From positions 3,968,001 to 4,032,000 of the forward strand of contig NZ_CP044285.1 of assembly GCF_008728635.1 (NCBI RefSeq): a DNA stretch of 64,000 nucleotides, written 5' to 3'. Positions 44,775 to 55,278 of the stretch are shown piece by piece. The notes below the pieces were generated by a model, which was not told where the DNA came from, made no database searches, and was given only the letters and a program-made list of their open reading frames with translations. The position numbers and the translations under genes are program-made. Numbering within the stretch: the first letter of the stretch is position 1; every line of letters begins with the position of its first letter. The stretch is from Hymenobacter baengnokdamensis. Its GTDB lineage: Bacteria; Bacteroidota; Bacteroidia; Cytophagales; Hymenobacteraceae.

Positions 44775-45379
44775 TTACGCCAAGCGGCGCAACGGCCGCA
44801 AATCCAGCGAGAAGCCGGGCAAGGCGGGCTCGGCGCTGAGCGACTGCTCGAAGCTGCTGATTTCTTCGGGTTCCTGGCCGGCGCGGTAGAGGGTGGCGGT
44901 TTCGGTGCTGGGGTCGAGCAGGAAGCCGACTTCACGCCGTTGGCCAGGTAGGTTTCCATTTTGCGGCGCAGGGGGGCCAGCCCATCGGAGGGCGAGCGGA
45001 CTTCGACCACGAAGGCGGGGCACATGGGCGGGAAGCGCAGGCGCTGGGCTTCGGGCAGAGCCTCGTAGGCAGCTTTGGCTACCCAGGAAGCATCAGGCGA
45101 ACACACCGAGCCATCGGGCAGGGTAAAGCCGGCGGAGGACTCGAAGACGTAGCCGAGTTGGTGCCGACGATTCCAGAGCATTAGTTGGAAGACTACTTCA
45201 CTTGACTTGCGGCTCGATTCAGTTCCGGCGGGGGGCATGAAGATGATTTCGTGGTCGGCGTTGCGCTCCAGGCGCAGGGTGGGGTTGTGCTGGCAGAGGT
45301 CGAAGAATTCTTCGTCCGTGAGCCGGGTTAGCTGCGGGCCGTGGATTGTTACCACATTATCGAGGTCGGCGAACGTCAT
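44775..45379 (-). pseudogene. Uma2-family (DUF820) nuclease-like protein, frameshifted
   Basis: From ATG 45379 (MTFADLDNVVTIHGPQL) the first frame runs through the PD-(D/E)XK-like Uma2 fold: SSEVVFQLMLWNRR, GSVCSPDASWVAK with the catalytic Asp, and PPMCPAFVVEVRSPSD with Glu-x-Arg. Near 44926 the natural continuation (NGVKS-GFLLDPSTETATLYR...) switches frame, and runs to a stop at 44775. One G missing from TCGGGC explains it; the repaired protein would be 201 residues, normal for Uma2. The function of Uma2 proteins is unknown. An upstream extension to 45535 is translated repeat sequence. Confidence 0.75.
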
Positions 45380-45505
45380 GGCGAAAGAATTGGCAAGCGG
45401 GTTAGCCAAATATACGGTCGGGGGCTTGGTGGCGGCCTTATCTTCGCCGCTCCTTAAAAGTATGCGAGGGCCTTCGGCGGATGGGGCCGCTTTGGCGCTT
45501 TGCTT

Positions 45506-45524
45506 CGCGGACTGAAAGTCCGCG
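45506..45524. repeat. Short hairpin before argF'
   Basis: CGCGGACT and its complement around GAA, 10 bases upstream of the carbamoyltransferase ATG; related to the GCGGACTC-type repeats at 47747 and 61925. Confidence 0.6.
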
Positions 45525-45533
45525 CTACTTCTC

Positions 45534-46478
45534 ATGAAAAACTTCCTCTCCTTCGCCGATGCGGGCGACTATAAGGCGCTGCTCAATCAAGCCCTCGAAA
45601 TTAAGAAAAACCCCTACGGCTACCAGCACGTGGGTAAGCACAAAACCGTGGGGCTGATATTTTTTAACCCCAGCCTGCGCACTCGCCTCAGCAGCCTGAA
45701 GGCTGCCTACAACCTGGGCGCGCAAGCCTGGGTGCTGAACGCCGGGACCGACTCCTGGACGCTGGAGATGGCCGATGGCGCCGTAATGAACGGCTCGACG
45801 CAGGAGCATATCAAGGACGCCATCGCGGTGATGAGCCAGTATTGCGACGTGCTGGGTGTGCGCACTTTCCCCACGCTCAAGGACAAGGCGGCCGACTACA
45901 GCGAGGAAGTACTGAGCAAGATTCTGCAGTACGCCACGGTGCCGGTTATCAGTCTGGAAAGCGCCACGCTGCACCCCTTGCAGTCGTTTGCCGACTTAAT
46001 TACCGTGGCCGAGACCAAGCAAAAAGAGCGGGTGAAAGTGGTGCTGACCTGGGCCCCGCACGTGCGCGCCCTGCCCCAGTGCGTGCCTAACTCGTTCTGC
46101 GACTGGTTTTCGGAAATCGACTGGGTGGATTTTGTGATTACCCACCCGCCCGGCTACGAGCTGGACCCGAAATTCACGAAGGGCGCCACCATCGAGTACG
46201 ACCAGCGCAAGGCCCTGGCCGGCGCCGACTACGTGCAGGCCAAAAACTGGAGCAGCTACCACGACTACGGCCAGGTGCTCAGCCACGACCCAAGCTGGAT
46301 GCTCACGCCCGAGCACATGGGCCTGACCACCGACGCAAAATTCCTGCACTGCCTGCCCGTGCGCCGCAACGTGGAAGTGTCGGATGCCGTGCTCGATGCG
46401 CCGGGCTCGCTCATTATCCAGGAAGCCGGCAACCGGACATTTTCGATGCAAACTGTGCTACACGAGCTGCTGAAGTGA
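45534..46478 (+). CDS. argF': N-acyl-ornithine carbamoyltransferase (acetyl/succinyl type)
   Basis: Makes N-acyl-citrulline from N-acyl-ornithine and carbamoyl phosphate. The 314-residue protein has FFNPSLRTRLSSLKAA (phosphate loop with Leu in place of the usual Thr of STRTR), the proline-rich loop WAPHVRALPQ and the closing HCLPVRRN motif, all marks of the AOTCase/SOTCase branch and not of ordinary OTCase. The residue known to set acetyl/succinyl choice (Pro90 in the Bacteroides enzyme, Glu92 in Xanthomonas) appears here as Gln90 (NGSTQEHIKD). Specificity is therefore open. Confidence 0.9.
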   Translation: MKNFLSFADAGDYKALLNQALEIKKNPYGYQHVGKHKTVGLIFFNPSLRTRLSSLKAAYNLGAQAWVLNAGTDSWTLEMADGAVMNGSTQEHIKDAIAVMSQYCDVLGVRTFPTLKDKAADYSEEVLSKILQYATVPVISLESATLHPLQSFADLITVAETKQKERVKVVLTWAPHVRALPQCVPNSFCDWFSEIDWVDFVITHPPGYELDPKFTKGATIEYDQRKALAGADYVQAKNWSSYHDYGQVLSHDPSWMLTPEHMGLTTDAKFLHCLPVRRNVEVSDAVLDAPGSLIIQEAGNRTFSMQTVLHELLK

Positions 46479-46564
46479 AGTTGTAAAACGGAGTAGCACG
46501 TCGTTTCTTCACTAAATATATAATAAATAATATATTATAAAAATCTCCCCGCCTGCCCCTCGTT

Positions 46565-47053
46565 TTGGAAACCGTTATCACCATCCGCCCCATTGCGCCG
46601 GGCGACGACGCGGCGCTGGCCCGCATTATCCGGGATACACTCACGGAGTTTGGTGCCGCCAAGCCAGGCTCCGTCTTTTACGACCCTTCTACCGACCACT
46701 TGCACGCGCTCTTTCAGCACGCGCAGAGCGCCTATTTCGTGGCTGAGGCGGACGGCATGGTGCTGGGCGGCGCGGGCATCTACCCTACCGACAACCTGCC
46801 CGCCGACACCACCGAGCTGGTTAAAGTATACCTGCTGCCCCAGGCGCGCGGCCGTGGGCTGGGCAGGCAGCTGCTGGAAAAATGCCTGGCCGAAGCGCGC
46901 GCCCGCGGCTACGGCCGGGTGTACCTGGAATCGTTCGAGGAGATGACCCAGGCCCTGCCGCTATACGAAAAGCTGGGCTTTCACTATCTGCCGCAGCCAA
47001 TGGGCAACAGCGGCCACTTCAGCTGCCAGATTTGGATGATTCGGGAATTGTAG
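46565..47053 (+). CDS. GNAT-family N-acetyltransferase
   Basis: A 162-residue GNAT protein (VYLLPQARGRGLGRQLLEKCL is the acetyl-CoA motif Q/RxxGxG/A; YEKLGFHYLPQPMGNSGHF follows). The start is TTG 46565; no in-frame ATG precedes motif D. A strongly AT-rich stretch (about 46514-46543) just upstream is a likely promoter. The substrate is unknown; it follows argF' but on its own promoter. Confidence 0.8.
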   Translation: METVITIRPIAPGDDAALARIIRDTLTEFGAAKPGSVFYDPSTDHLHALFQHAQSAYFVAEADGMVLGGAGIYPTDNLPADTTELVKVYLLPQARGRGLGRQLLEKCLAEARARGYGRVYLESFEEMTQALPLYEKLGFHYLPQPMGNSGHFSCQIWMIREL

Positions 47054-47141
47054 TAACTGCCTTATAATTTATAAACAGTCATGCCGCACGCAGTGAAGCA
47101 TGGCTATTTTCTTTGCGTTAAGTCTACCTCCTGCCAGCTTC

Positions 47142-47741
47142 ATGTCCTCTCTCCTGCCCTTTCTATTCGCGGTGGTGATGGGCATGGGCCACGCTTTCGA
47201 GCCCGACCACCTGCTGGCGGTCAGCACCCTCGTGGCGCGCCACGACCAGCTGCGGGGAGCCCTCAAAAACGGCTTGTTCTGGGGCCTGGGGCACACCACC
47301 ATGCTTGCCATTTTCGGCGGACTGCTGATTTTTGGGCGGGCCACGTTTTTGCAGTCGGGCTACTTCGAAGCCGTGGTGGGCCTGATGCTGATTGTCCTGG
47401 GTATCAGCCGGCTGGTGGATAAAAACTCGTATCAGCCGGGGCCGGTGCTGCGGCAGCGGCCGGGCTTTGCCTACTCCGTGGGGCTGGTGCACGGGCTGGC
47501 CGGGAGCGGGGCGCTGGTGCTGCTGGCCCTGAGTGCCATCCCCAGGCCGGCCGGGGCCATTGCCTATATCCTGCTGTTCGGGCTGGGCTCGGTGCTGGGA
47601 ATGCTGGTGGCCGTCAGCCTGATGCGCATTCCGTTCACGCCCCGCATGCGGCTGGGCCGGCGGCTGCGGGCGGGCGCGGTGGTGCTGTCGTCGGTGCTCA
47701 GTGTAGGGTACGGCGGCTGGATGGTCTGGACGCACGTGTGA
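47142..47741 (+). CDS. Nickel/cobalt-permease-like membrane protein (UreH/NiCoT-type)
   Basis: From ATG 47142 ([14 protein letters not shown]) a 199-residue protein with about six membrane spans. The first span carries [12 protein letters not shown], the H-x4-D-H signature of NiCoT nickel/cobalt permeases and of UreH. A second polar motif GLGHTTMLA and [12 protein letters not shown] follow. Since the next genes are urease, uptake of nickel for urease is likely. Preferred over an in-frame start at 47100 that adds 14 residues. Activity inferred. Confidence 0.78.
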   Translation: MSSLLPFLFAVVMGMGHAFEPDHLLAVSTLVARHDQLRGALKNGLFWGLGHTTMLAIFGGLLIFGRATFLQSGYFEAVVGLMLIVLGISRLVDKNSYQPGPVLRQRPGFAYSVGLVHGLAGSGALVLLALSAIPRPAGAIAYILLFGLGSVLGMLVAVSLMRIPFTPRMRLGRRLRAGAVVLSSVLSVGYGGWMVWTHV

Positions 47742-47746
47742 CGGCT

Positions 47747-47824
47747 GTAGCGTGGACTCTGCGAGTCCGCGCGTTGCGCCGTTCGCACATCACCCCACGC
47801 GCGGACTCGCAGAGTCCACGCTAC
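47747..47824. repeat. Inverted hairpin repeat (GTAGCGTGGACTC family)
   Basis: Two 25-base arms in inverse orientation (GTAGCGTGGACTCTGCGAGT at the left, its complement at the right), each arm itself containing a GGACTC/GAGTCC hairpin. Same element as 61925-62001. Confidence 0.85.
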
Positions 47825-47853
47825 GCCCTACATTCGCAACTAAACCCCTCACC

Positions 47854-48579
47854 ATGCACCTCGCTCCCAAAGACCTTGATAAGCTCGTGCTGCACCAGGC
47901 CGGGGTAGTGGCCCAGAAGCGCTACGCCCGCGGCCTGCGCCTCAACTACCCCGAGGCCGCCGCCCTGCTCGCCACTCAGCTGCTGGAGTTTATCCGCGAT
48001 GGCGAATCGGTGGCGACGCTCATGGACAAGGGCAAGCAGCTGCTCGGCTTCAACGACGTGCTGGAGGGCGTGGCCGACCTGCTGCCCGAGGTGCAAGTAG
48101 AAGGCACCTTCCCCGATGGCACCAAGCTCGTGACCGTGCACCAACCCATTTGCCGCGAGCACGGTTCGCCCGAATTGGCGCTCTACGGCAGTGGCCTCAG
48201 CCGCACGGCCCCAGCCGCCGCGCCGGTGCCCGCCGCCGTACCGGGCGAGTACCTGCTGGCCGATGGCGACATTATCCTAAACGAAAACCGCCCCGTTATC
48301 GAGCTGGAGGTACTCAACCGGGGCGACCGGCCGGTGCAGGTGGGCTCGCACTACCCCTTCTTCGAAACCAACGCGGGGCTGGACTTCGATCGGGCAGCAG
48401 CATTTGGCTACCGGCTCAATATCCCGGCCGGCACGGCGGTGCGCTTCGAGCCGGGCGAGCGCAAGCGCGTGCAGCTGATAGCGCTGGCCGGCGAGCGCCG
48501 CGTGTACGGCGGCAATGCCTGGATTGATGGCCCGCTCGATGAGGCCGGCAAGCAGCAGGCGATAGGGAAGCTGGGGTAA
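47854..48579 (+). CDS. ureAB: Fused urease gamma-beta subunit
   Basis: Structural subunit of the nickel enzyme urease. From ATG 47854 the 241-residue product has a gamma part (1-100; [52 protein letters not shown]), a short Ala/Pro linker, and a beta part (about 130-241; [53 protein letters not shown]). Helicobacter UreA has the same fusion. An upstream ORF start at 47752 runs through the hairpin repeat and is rejected. Normally followed directly by ureC; here a 2.3-kb insert lies between. Confidence 0.94.
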   Translation: MHLAPKDLDKLVLHQAGVVAQKRYARGLRLNYPEAAALLATQLLEFIRDGESVATLMDKGKQLLGFNDVLEGVADLLPEVQVEGTFPDGTKLVTVHQPICREHGSPELALYGSGLSRTAPAAAPVPAAVPGEYLLADGDIILNENRPVIELEVLNRGDRPVQVGSHYPFFETNAGLDFDRAAAFGYRLNIPAGTAVRFEPGERKRVQLIALAGERRVYGGNAWIDGPLDEAGKQQAIGKLG

Positions 48580-48611
48580 TTTTCTTATCATTAACTATTT
48601 TTTGCAAAGTC

Positions 48612-50888
48612 ATGGCTCAAATAGACGAAGGAAAGCTTTTTGAACAAGAAGTATGGAGTATTGCACGTGAATTGTGGCCAAGCGCTGAAGGCGGTGGACC
48701 TATCACAGTTGATGGCTCCGAAAAAGATGGCATATATATTACAGAAGAAATGGTACATATCATTGAATGTACTATTTCGAAAGGCCAGAAAAAGGCTCAG
48801 AATGATATAGAAAGTCTTAGACAGCTTGTAGATAAATACAAGCGGCAGTATCCTGACAAGGGGGTCAAAGCATACTTCATCACTAAGCATGAACCAACAG
48901 GTGAACAAAGAAGCGTTATCCCTTCAGCATATACATCGCAGATACTTGCTATGTCATTCTCGAGGTTTCATTCTAAAATAATTGATGTAAGCAATTATTT
49001 CAAGCATAGAGAAAACCATTTTTTTGGAAGCATAAAGAATCCAATTGATGATTCTGACACAAAAGCTCATTACGACTTTATACCTGTTCAATTAAGTGAG
49101 ATAAATTCCTCTAAAGGATGGGCAACAGGAGATATTTATAATAATTTAATACATGGAAAACGCATAGTTATTCTTGGGCAATATGGTGTCGGAAAAAGTG
49201 TAACATTAAAAGAGGTTTTCAAGAAATCACTCAAGGCTTACAAGGGAAGCTTAACAACCAAATTTTGTATTTACATTAATTTGAGAGAGCACATTGGCCA
49301 AACAAATCCTGTTGAAGTACTTGAGAGACACGCCAGAAATCTTGGATTTCCATATCCATACCACTTAGTAAGGGCTTGGAAGAGTGGCTATGCTGATATT
49401 ATACTAGACGGCTTCGACGAAATACCTGCTCTAGGGTGGGCTGATAAGACCTCAAAGCTAAAAACTATACGTCAGAATGCAATGCAGCTTGTAAGAGAGT
49501 TCGTTAAATTAACTCCAAAACAATCAGGACTTTTGATATCCGGCAGGAATAATTTTTTTGATTCTATTCAAGAATGCGTTACTGCGCTAGGACTAACTAA
49601 TAATTATACTATACTAACGCTAGAAGACTTTAATGAGCAACAAGCGAACACTTTTTTAAGAAGGTTTCTTAAAGACGACAATATTGTTGTACCCGAATGG
49701 TTTCCTTCAAAGCCGTTACTACTAGGTTATTTAGTAAAACAACACATTATAAACCAAGATATCCTAGGAAATAAAGCTATTTCTCCAGCCCAAGGATGGG
49801 ATATTCTCTTGGATGAAATATCAGAGCGAGAGGCTAGCATTGACCCCAGCCTAAGCGCTAAAGTAATACGTGAGATAATCGAAGGCGTAGCATCTCATGC
49901 TAGAAAATACCAGTCTGGATTAGGACCTATTTATTTTAAAGACCTTGAAAGTATTTTTTCAGAAAAAGTTGGCTACCTAGCTGACGACAATGCTGTTGTG
50001 TTATTACAACGTTTGCCTGGTCTTGGTGGACTAAATCAGCAGGACGGTTCACGAGAATTTATCGATATAAATTTTGCGGACGCTGCAAAATCAGGGGAAA
50101 TTATCAGGTATATATTAAACCCTTATGAGTATAAAATTTCTTCTGAACCTAAAGTTTGGCAGGAATCTATTAACGAAATATCAATTCAACTCTTATCGTT
50201 AAAGACGAAAAGCCTTAGCCCTACAGTTATGGAAGCGGCTGCGCGACAAGCAGAACGTTCTGGCCTAGATGTTCTCGGCGCTGACATTCTATTAACAATG
50301 AGATACAATGAACAGTCTTGGATAAAAGAGCCCATTAAGATTCAAAGCATTGTAATCCCTGCATTTCATTCGAAAAATCTGCCAGGTTGGAACTTAGTCA
50401 GATTTGAAGAGGTGATAGTAAAAAGAATTTCTTTTGAAGAAGAAATTGAAGTAGCCAATCATCCAAAATTTGTCAGGTCATTATTTGGCTTTGCAGATGG
50501 TATAGCATCTGCAACATCTTTACCAAACGAAAATTTCTTAGAATGCGAGTTTGAATCGTTTGAAGCAATCAATCAAACTACAGCATCTATACTAGAATCG
50601 TCCTTGCCTATTCCTGTTAAAGTTTGCTTCACAGTATTAAAGAAGCTATATTTTCAACCTGGCGTAGGCAGGCAATACAGCGCTTTCACTCGTGGGTTAA
50701 GCAATGTTGAGAAAAGGTATATCGATGACGTTTTAAGAATCCTTCGGCAAGAAGGCTTAACAATTGCTCCATCTAATAACTCAGACGTTTGGGTTCCAAT
50801 ACGTGCGCAGTCACCACGTGTCAAAGCTTTAGTACAAAACCGTACAGTTAACGACCCTTTAATTGAGAAAATAAAGAGACTTTCTTAA
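48612..50888 (+). CDS. NACHT-type STAND NTPase with N-terminal nuclease-like domain, inserted between ureAB and ureC
   Basis: A 758-residue protein. Residues 1-120 look like a restriction-endonuclease fold: [10 protein letters not shown], then [18 protein letters not shown] with Glu52 and displaced Lys57/Lys60. A NACHT NTPase follows: Walker A GQYGVGKS (189-196), Walker [14 protein letters not shown] (261-273), and LLISGR (307-312). The last about 350 residues show no repeat I can name. Architecture matches bacterial antiphage NACHT/Avs proteins, in which the C-terminal part senses a phage protein and the NTPase activates the effector. AT-rich, with codon use unlike the flanking urease genes. 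No partner gene. Confidence 0.8.
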   Translation: MAQIDEGKLFEQEVWSIARELWPSAEGGGPITVDGSEKDGIYITEEMVHIIECTISKGQKKAQNDIESLRQLVDKYKRQYPDKGVKAYFITKHEPTGEQRSVIPSAYTSQILAMSFSRFHSKIIDVSNYFKHRENHFFGSIKNPIDDSDTKAHYDFIPVQLSEINSSKGWATGDIYNNLIHGKRIVILGQYGVGKSVTLKEVFKKSLKAYKGSLTTKFCIYINLREHIGQTNPVEVLERHARNLGFPYPYHLVRAWKSGYADIILDGFDEIPALGWADKTSKLKTIRQNAMQLVREFVKLTPKQSGLLISGRNNFFDSIQECVTALGLTNNYTILTLEDFNEQQANTFLRRFLKDDNIVVPEWFPSKPLLLGYLVKQHIINQDILGNKAISPAQGWDILLDEISEREASIDPSLSAKVIREIIEGVASHARKYQSGLGPIYFKDLESIFSEKVGYLADDNAVVLLQRLPGLGGLNQQDGSREFIDINFADAAKSGEIIRYILNPYEYKISSEPKVWQESINEISIQLLSLKTKSLSPTVMEAAARQAERSGLDVLGADILLTMRYNEQSWIKEPIKIQSIVIPAFHSKNLPGWNLVRFEEVIVKRISFEEEIEVANHPKFVRSLFGFADGIASATSLPNENFLECEFESFEAINQTTASILESSLPIPVKVCFTVLKKLYFQPGVGRQYSAFTRGLSNVEKRYIDDVLRILRQEGLTIAPSNNSDVWVPIRAQSPRVKALVQNRTVNDPLIEKIKRLS

Positions 50889-50913
50889 CCTCGCTATTCT
50901 TAAAACAAACCCC

Positions 50914-52635
50914 ATGTCCCTACCCCTTTCCCGGCAGGCGTATGCCGCTATGTATGGCCCGACTGTGGGCGACCGGGTGCGCCTGGGCGATACCGACCTG
51001 CTGCTGGAAGTCGAGCGCGACTACTGCGTGTACGGCGAGGAATGCAAGTTTGGTGGCGGCAAAACCCTGCGCGACGGCATGGGGCAGGCGGCCGGCGTCG
51101 GGCAGGCCGACGCGCTCGACCTGCTGATTACCAACGCGCTGGTGCTCGACTACACCGGCGTGTACAAGGCCGATATCGGCATCAAGGGCGGGCGCATCGT
51201 GGGCATTGGCAAGGCGGGCAACCCGCACATCATGCCCGGCGTGGACCCGCGCCTGGTGGTGGGCGTGACCACCGAAGTGGTGGCCGGCGAGGGGCACATC
51301 CTCACGGCGGGCGGCATCGACTGCCACATCCACTTCATTTGCCCGCAGCAGCTGACCGAGGCGCTGGCCTCCGGCGTGACCACGATGGTGGGCGGCGGCA
51401 CCGGTCCGGCCGCCGGCACCACGGCCACCACCTGCACGCCGGGCGCGTTTTATATCGAAATGATGCTCAAGGCCACCGACGCCTTCCCCATGAATTTCGG
51501 GTTTTTGGGCAAGGGCAACACCTCGAAGCCGGAGGGGCTGGCCGAGCAGGTGGAGGCCGGGGCGCTGGGCTTTAAGCTGCACGAGGACTGGGGTACTACC
51601 CCCGCCACGATTGATAACTGCCTGACTATCGCCGACAAGTACGACGTGCAGGTGTGCATTCACACCGATACGCTCAACGAGAGCGGCTTCGTCGAAAACT
51701 CGGTGGCGGCCTTCAAGGGGCGCACCATCCACTCGTACCACACGGAGGGCGCGGGCGGCGGGCACGCGCCCGACATTATCAGGATTTGCGGCGAGCCCAA
51801 CGTCATCCCGTCGAGCACCAACCCCACGCGGCCATTCACGGTGAACACCATCGACGAGCACCTCGACATGCTGCTCGTGTGCCACCACCTCGACAAGAAC
51901 ATCCCCGAGGACGTGGCTTTTGCCGAAAGCCGCATCCGCCCCGAAACCATTGCCGCCGAAGATATTCTGCACGACCTGGGCGCGCTAAGCATCATCAGCA
52001 GTGACTCGCAGGCCATGGGCCGGGTGGGCGAGGTCATCACCCGCACCTGGCAAACGGCCCACAAAATGCGCCAGCAGCGTGGCCCCCTCCCCGAAGACGC
52101 GGGCGCCAGACGCCCGAACGATAATTTTCGCGCCCGTCGATATATAGCAAAATATACCATCAACCCCGCCCGCGCCCACGGCATGGCCCACGAAATCGGC
52201 TCGGTCGAAATCGGCAAGCTGGCCGATTTGGTGCTCTGGAAGCCGGCCCTGTTTGGCTCGCGGCCGGAGATGATTATTAAGGGCGGCGTCATCGTGCAGG
52301 CCCAGATGGGCGACCCTAATGCCTCCATTCCAACACCGCAGCCCTCGTTTTCGCGGCCCATGTTTGGGGCGTTTGGCGGGGGGGTAGGGTATTGTTCGGT
52401 GGCGTTTGTGTCGGGTGCTTCGGTAGAGAAGGTTTCTTCCGAGTATGGCCTGAGCAAGCGCGTACTGGCGGTGAAAGGCTGCCGCACGGTGGCTAAGAAG
52501 GACATGGCCCTGAATGACTATTTGCCTAATATTTCGGTGGACTCTGAGACGTACCGCGTAATGGTCGATGGCGTGCACCTGACGTGCGAGCCGGCGCAAA
52601 CGCTGCCGCTGGCGCAGCTGTATAATTTGTTTTAG
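50914..52635 (+). CDS. ureC: Urease alpha subunit (catalytic)
   Basis: Hydrolyses urea to ammonia and carbamate. The 573-residue protein has the nickel ligands: the HIH of [11 protein letters not shown], the carbamylated Lys in [12 protein letters not shown], and [10 protein letters not shown]. The flap region VCHHLD and the metal-ligand segment [13 protein letters not shown] are present. The start is ATG 50914, 25 bases after the NACHT gene, consistent with an intact gene separated from ureAB by the insert. Confidence 0.97.
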   Translation: MSLPLSRQAYAAMYGPTVGDRVRLGDTDLLLEVERDYCVYGEECKFGGGKTLRDGMGQAAGVGQADALDLLITNALVLDYTGVYKADIGIKGGRIVGIGKAGNPHIMPGVDPRLVVGVTTEVVAGEGHILTAGGIDCHIHFICPQQLTEALASGVTTMVGGGTGPAAGTTATTCTPGAFYIEMMLKATDAFPMNFGFLGKGNTSKPEGLAEQVEAGALGFKLHEDWGTTPATIDNCLTIADKYDVQVCIHTDTLNESGFVENSVAAFKGRTIHSYHTEGAGGGHAPDIIRICGEPNVIPSSTNPTRPFTVNTIDEHLDMLLVCHHLDKNIPEDVAFAESRIRPETIAAEDILHDLGALSIISSDSQAMGRVGEVITRTWQTAHKMRQQRGPLPEDAGARRPNDNFRARRYIAKYTINPARAHGMAHEIGSVEIGKLADLVLWKPALFGSRPEMIIKGGVIVQAQMGDPNASIPTPQPSFSRPMFGAFGGGVGYCSVAFVSGASVEKVSSEYGLSKRVLAVKGCRTVAKKDMALNDYLPNISVDSETYRVMVDGVHLTCEPAQTLPLAQLYNLF

Positions 52636-53129
52636 GGGGTCACCTCACCCCCAGGCACGCAACTTTTATCCCACTTACACTGTACATTTGTACAACAAAT
52701 AAGGGCACCAACCTACCGGCCGATGCCCTTACCGAAACTACTTGAGCCAATGAGCGAGTAACAACAGGCCTGTGCCTTTTGCTATTCCTTTCAGAAGCTC
52801 AAAAACAAGCGGAACGACCCACTTATTTACTAGTTTCTTCGCGTTTTTCCATTCCATCTGGTCAGAAGTAGAAGGGTTATACTACAACCCTCACACTTCT
52901 CGAAGCCCTGGCTGCTCCAACAGCCGGGGCTTCTCTTTTTACAGAGTAGCCGTAGGCTGGGGGACTTACCAAACGCGAGTGCGGCAAAGATAGGGCGGCA
53001 GCTTCTGCCCTGCCCCATCCCAAAAGAGCTGCCCACACGCAGCAGGCAGCTGAATGCGGGCAGCGAGTAAGGGGCGCCTAATTTAACCAGAAATCAGCCT
53101 GGAATCTCTGCTAAACTTCACAGCTACCG
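52636..53129. other. Intergenic region between convergent ureC and the helicase-nuclease operon
   Basis: About 490 bases with no gene. It holds TGTACATTTGTACA (about 52680-52693, palindromic), a weak hairpin (AAGGGCA... at about 52704-52733) and the terminator at 52902-52940. Confidence 0.5.
52902..52940 (+). terminator. Intrinsic terminator behind ureC
   Basis: Stem GAAGCCCTGGCTG / CAGCCGGGGCTTC with a loop of about 6 bases, then TCTTTTT; lies about 270 bases behind ureC. Confidence 0.7.
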
Positions 53130-55256
53130 CTAGGCTGGCAAGGCCGCTACTTCGTGGTATAGCCGAACCAGGTCGAATGGATAGGGCCAGACGGTGAACT
53201 GGTTGCGCCGTACAAACGTGACCGTGAGCAAGGAAAGCAGCTTAGCCAGGTGCGTAGGGTCAGGGCTGCCATACTGGTGTATCTGATAGACGTGGTGGCC
53301 CCGCGCCTCAGCGCCGTTGCTGGCCTGGGCACCGCTGACTATGTAGCGCTTAGCCTCCGGCTGATACCAGATACCGCCTGCGTACACGCCAATCGCCTCC
53401 TGGCTTTTGGCCGATGCTTCCGGGTTTTGTGCCCTGATGGTACGGATGACCGGCCAGTTAGGCATGGCAATGGCTTCGGTACGCTCCAATTCAAACACTT
53501 CGCGGCCTACCAGCACAAAATGCGCCTTACGAATATCGCTGTCCGCCTCATCGGCATCGCTAGGCTTATTGTGAGCATACTTAGGCCGCCGTGCCATAAA
53601 GTGCTGCTTTAGGTCCTGCCACGGCATAAACCGCTCCTTAAGGACCCGCTTGCCAGCCGGCTCCTCTAGGTGGGCAAAGGCCAGTTCGCCTTCGTTGAAG
53701 TAGAGCAGCGTATCATCAGTAAGAAAAGCCCATTCGTCAGATAAGGTATCGAGCAGCGGGAGGCAGGCAGCGGGGGCGGCAGAGGCCCGGCCGGCTAGCA
53801 CCCATTTCAGCCACAGCTCGGTCAGGCACACATCGGCTTTAAGGCGCAGCGTTTTCAGTTGCTTGGCAGCCGTTCGGCGCAGCTTACGGGCTTCATCGGT
53901 TTCGGGGGGCGCTTCGCCGGTTTCTGTGGGGGCCGGGGCTGACTGGGGTGCGGGCAGGTCGTAGCTCAGGTAGCTTTCGGCGACAGCGAACTTCGCTACC
54001 TCGTTGAGGTTGACGTTCAACGTCTGCTTTACCACCTCGGGCAGCTGCTCATAAAGCACCGGATACGGGTCGGCGTAGCCAGCGGCAGCCAGCAGGCCAG
54101 GCTGCCGGTCCTGCACAAAGGCGTCTTTGCCGGCATCCGTCAGCACCAGTAGCGGCTGGTCGGGATTAGCCTGTCTAGCCTCCACTAGTTCAAACGATAG
54201 CACAAACGCCTTCTTGCCCGACTTGAAGCTGTGGGCACTGAGCCACTGCACATAGTCGGCGGCGGGCACGGCGGCGCGGTTCAACCGATTATCTACCACT
54301 TGAATGATGGGCAGCAGGTTAAGCGGCAAAGGCGTGGCGCGGGGCCGCAGGCGCTGCATCGCCTCCTCGGCTAGCTGCACGTCGAAGCCGTAGGTGCTCA
54401 AAAAACCATGCAGCCGCTCCTGCACGTGCCGCACCTGGTACGAGCGGCTTTCGCGGTACTTGTCGGGCTCCGCTTTGCTGCCGTTGTGGTGCCAGTCGGC
54501 GGTGGTGCGCTTGCCGCTAGTGGTCTTTTGCTGATACACAGCCCTCGCAAACGTCGCCACCTGGCTAGGCCTCAGCTGCCGCAGATACGTGTGGCCCATG
54601 CTGGCAAATAGCTCATAGTAAGTACCAAGCGAGGCGTGGGCACCGACCTTAGCCGCGTCAATTTTAGCGAACGTATTAGCCTCCACCTTTACCGTGAGCG
54701 TATGCAAGTCACCTTCGCTATCCACTTGTGGCTTAACTTCTACAGCCGTCAGGCGCTTGCCGCTGGCTGAGCCCTTGACACGCAGGTAAAACTTACTCTG
54801 GCACACCCGGCGCTCGCGCTCCCGGTCGCTGTGCTCATAGAAGCACAAGGCCACCATCAGCTTGAGAAGCACGTGCGGCTTTAGCTCGTCGGGACCAACG
54901 GGCTCAGCCGTTATTTCTTCGGCAAGCACCTGGCTAGGGTTGCCAAAGTGATACTGCCAGGGCTTGGCTGTGTGCCCAACAGGTAGCAATGTGTAGAGCG
55001 ACGCCTGCGGCTCATCAAACGTAAAAAAGTAAAAGGGCCGGTCAATCTGGTCTTTATAAGCGTTGGTAAAGCTGGGATAAAACATTCCCGGCTTGACCTG
55101 AAACCGCCGGTAGCGCTCCTGCGAGGGCGACAGCCGATAGCGCCAGATACTGTAGGATTGCAACAGCTTTGTATAGTCAGCAGGCAGCTTGATGTGCAGC
55201 TGATTGGTGGGCACCAGCAGTTGCTGGGGGCTAGGGCTTGGTTTGTTTTGGGGCAT
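53130..55256 (-). CDS. Partner of the helicase-nuclease (708 residues), unknown; possible divergent Piwi-type protein
   Basis: I cannot place this protein. It has an N-terminal about 330 residues (FQVKPGMFYPSFTNAYK, YFFTFDEPQASLY), then PLNLLPIIQVVDNRLNRAA, a LLVLTDAGKDAF segment, LKADVCLTELWLKWVLAG near residue 470, and a tail GSPDPTHLAKLLSLL. The LTELWLKWVL block and the P-x-P-x-H-L-A-K tail remind me of the E-containing helix and C-terminus of prokaryotic PIWI-RE proteins, which also occur in operons with a helicase and a nuclease. No catalytic Asp tetrad is visible. It lies 22 bases behind the helicase gene on the same strand. The family link is a weak hypothesis. Confidence 0.65.
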   Translation of the reverse strand: MPQNKPSPSPQQLLVPTNQLHIKLPADYTKLLQSYSIWRYRLSPSQERYRRFQVKPGMFYPSFTNAYKDQIDRPFYFFTFDEPQASLYTLLPVGHTAKPWQYHFGNPSQVLAEEITAEPVGPDELKPHVLLKLMVALCFYEHSDRERERRVCQSKFYLRVKGSASGKRLTAVEVKPQVDSEGDLHTLTVKVEANTFAKIDAAKVGAHASLGTYYELFASMGHTYLRQLRPSQVATFARAVYQQKTTSGKRTTADWHHNGSKAEPDKYRESRSYQVRHVQERLHGFLSTYGFDVQLAEEAMQRLRPRATPLPLNLLPIIQVVDNRLNRAAVPAADYVQWLSAHSFKSGKKAFVLSFELVEARQANPDQPLLVLTDAGKDAFVQDRQPGLLAAAGYADPYPVLYEQLPEVVKQTLNVNLNEVAKFAVAESYLSYDLPAPQSAPAPTETGEAPPETDEARKLRRTAAKQLKTLRLKADVCLTELWLKWVLAGRASAAPAACLPLLDTLSDEWAFLTDDTLLYFNEGELAFAHLEEPAGKRVLKERFMPWQDLKQHFMARRPKYAHNKPSDADEADSDIRKAHFVLVGREVFELERTEAIAMPNWPVIRTIRAQNPEASAKSQEAIGVYAGGIWYQPEAKRYIVSGAQASNGAEARGHHVYQIHQYGSPDPTHLAKLLSLLTVTFVRRNQFTVWPYPFDLVRLYHEVAALPA

Positions 55257-55278
55257 GAGAAAGAAATGGGTTAAAGGA

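Noticed and set aside
45380..45535. N-terminal extension of the Uma2 frame
   Set aside because: Encodes repeat-derived ADFQSAKQSAK; the Uma2 domain starts at 45379.
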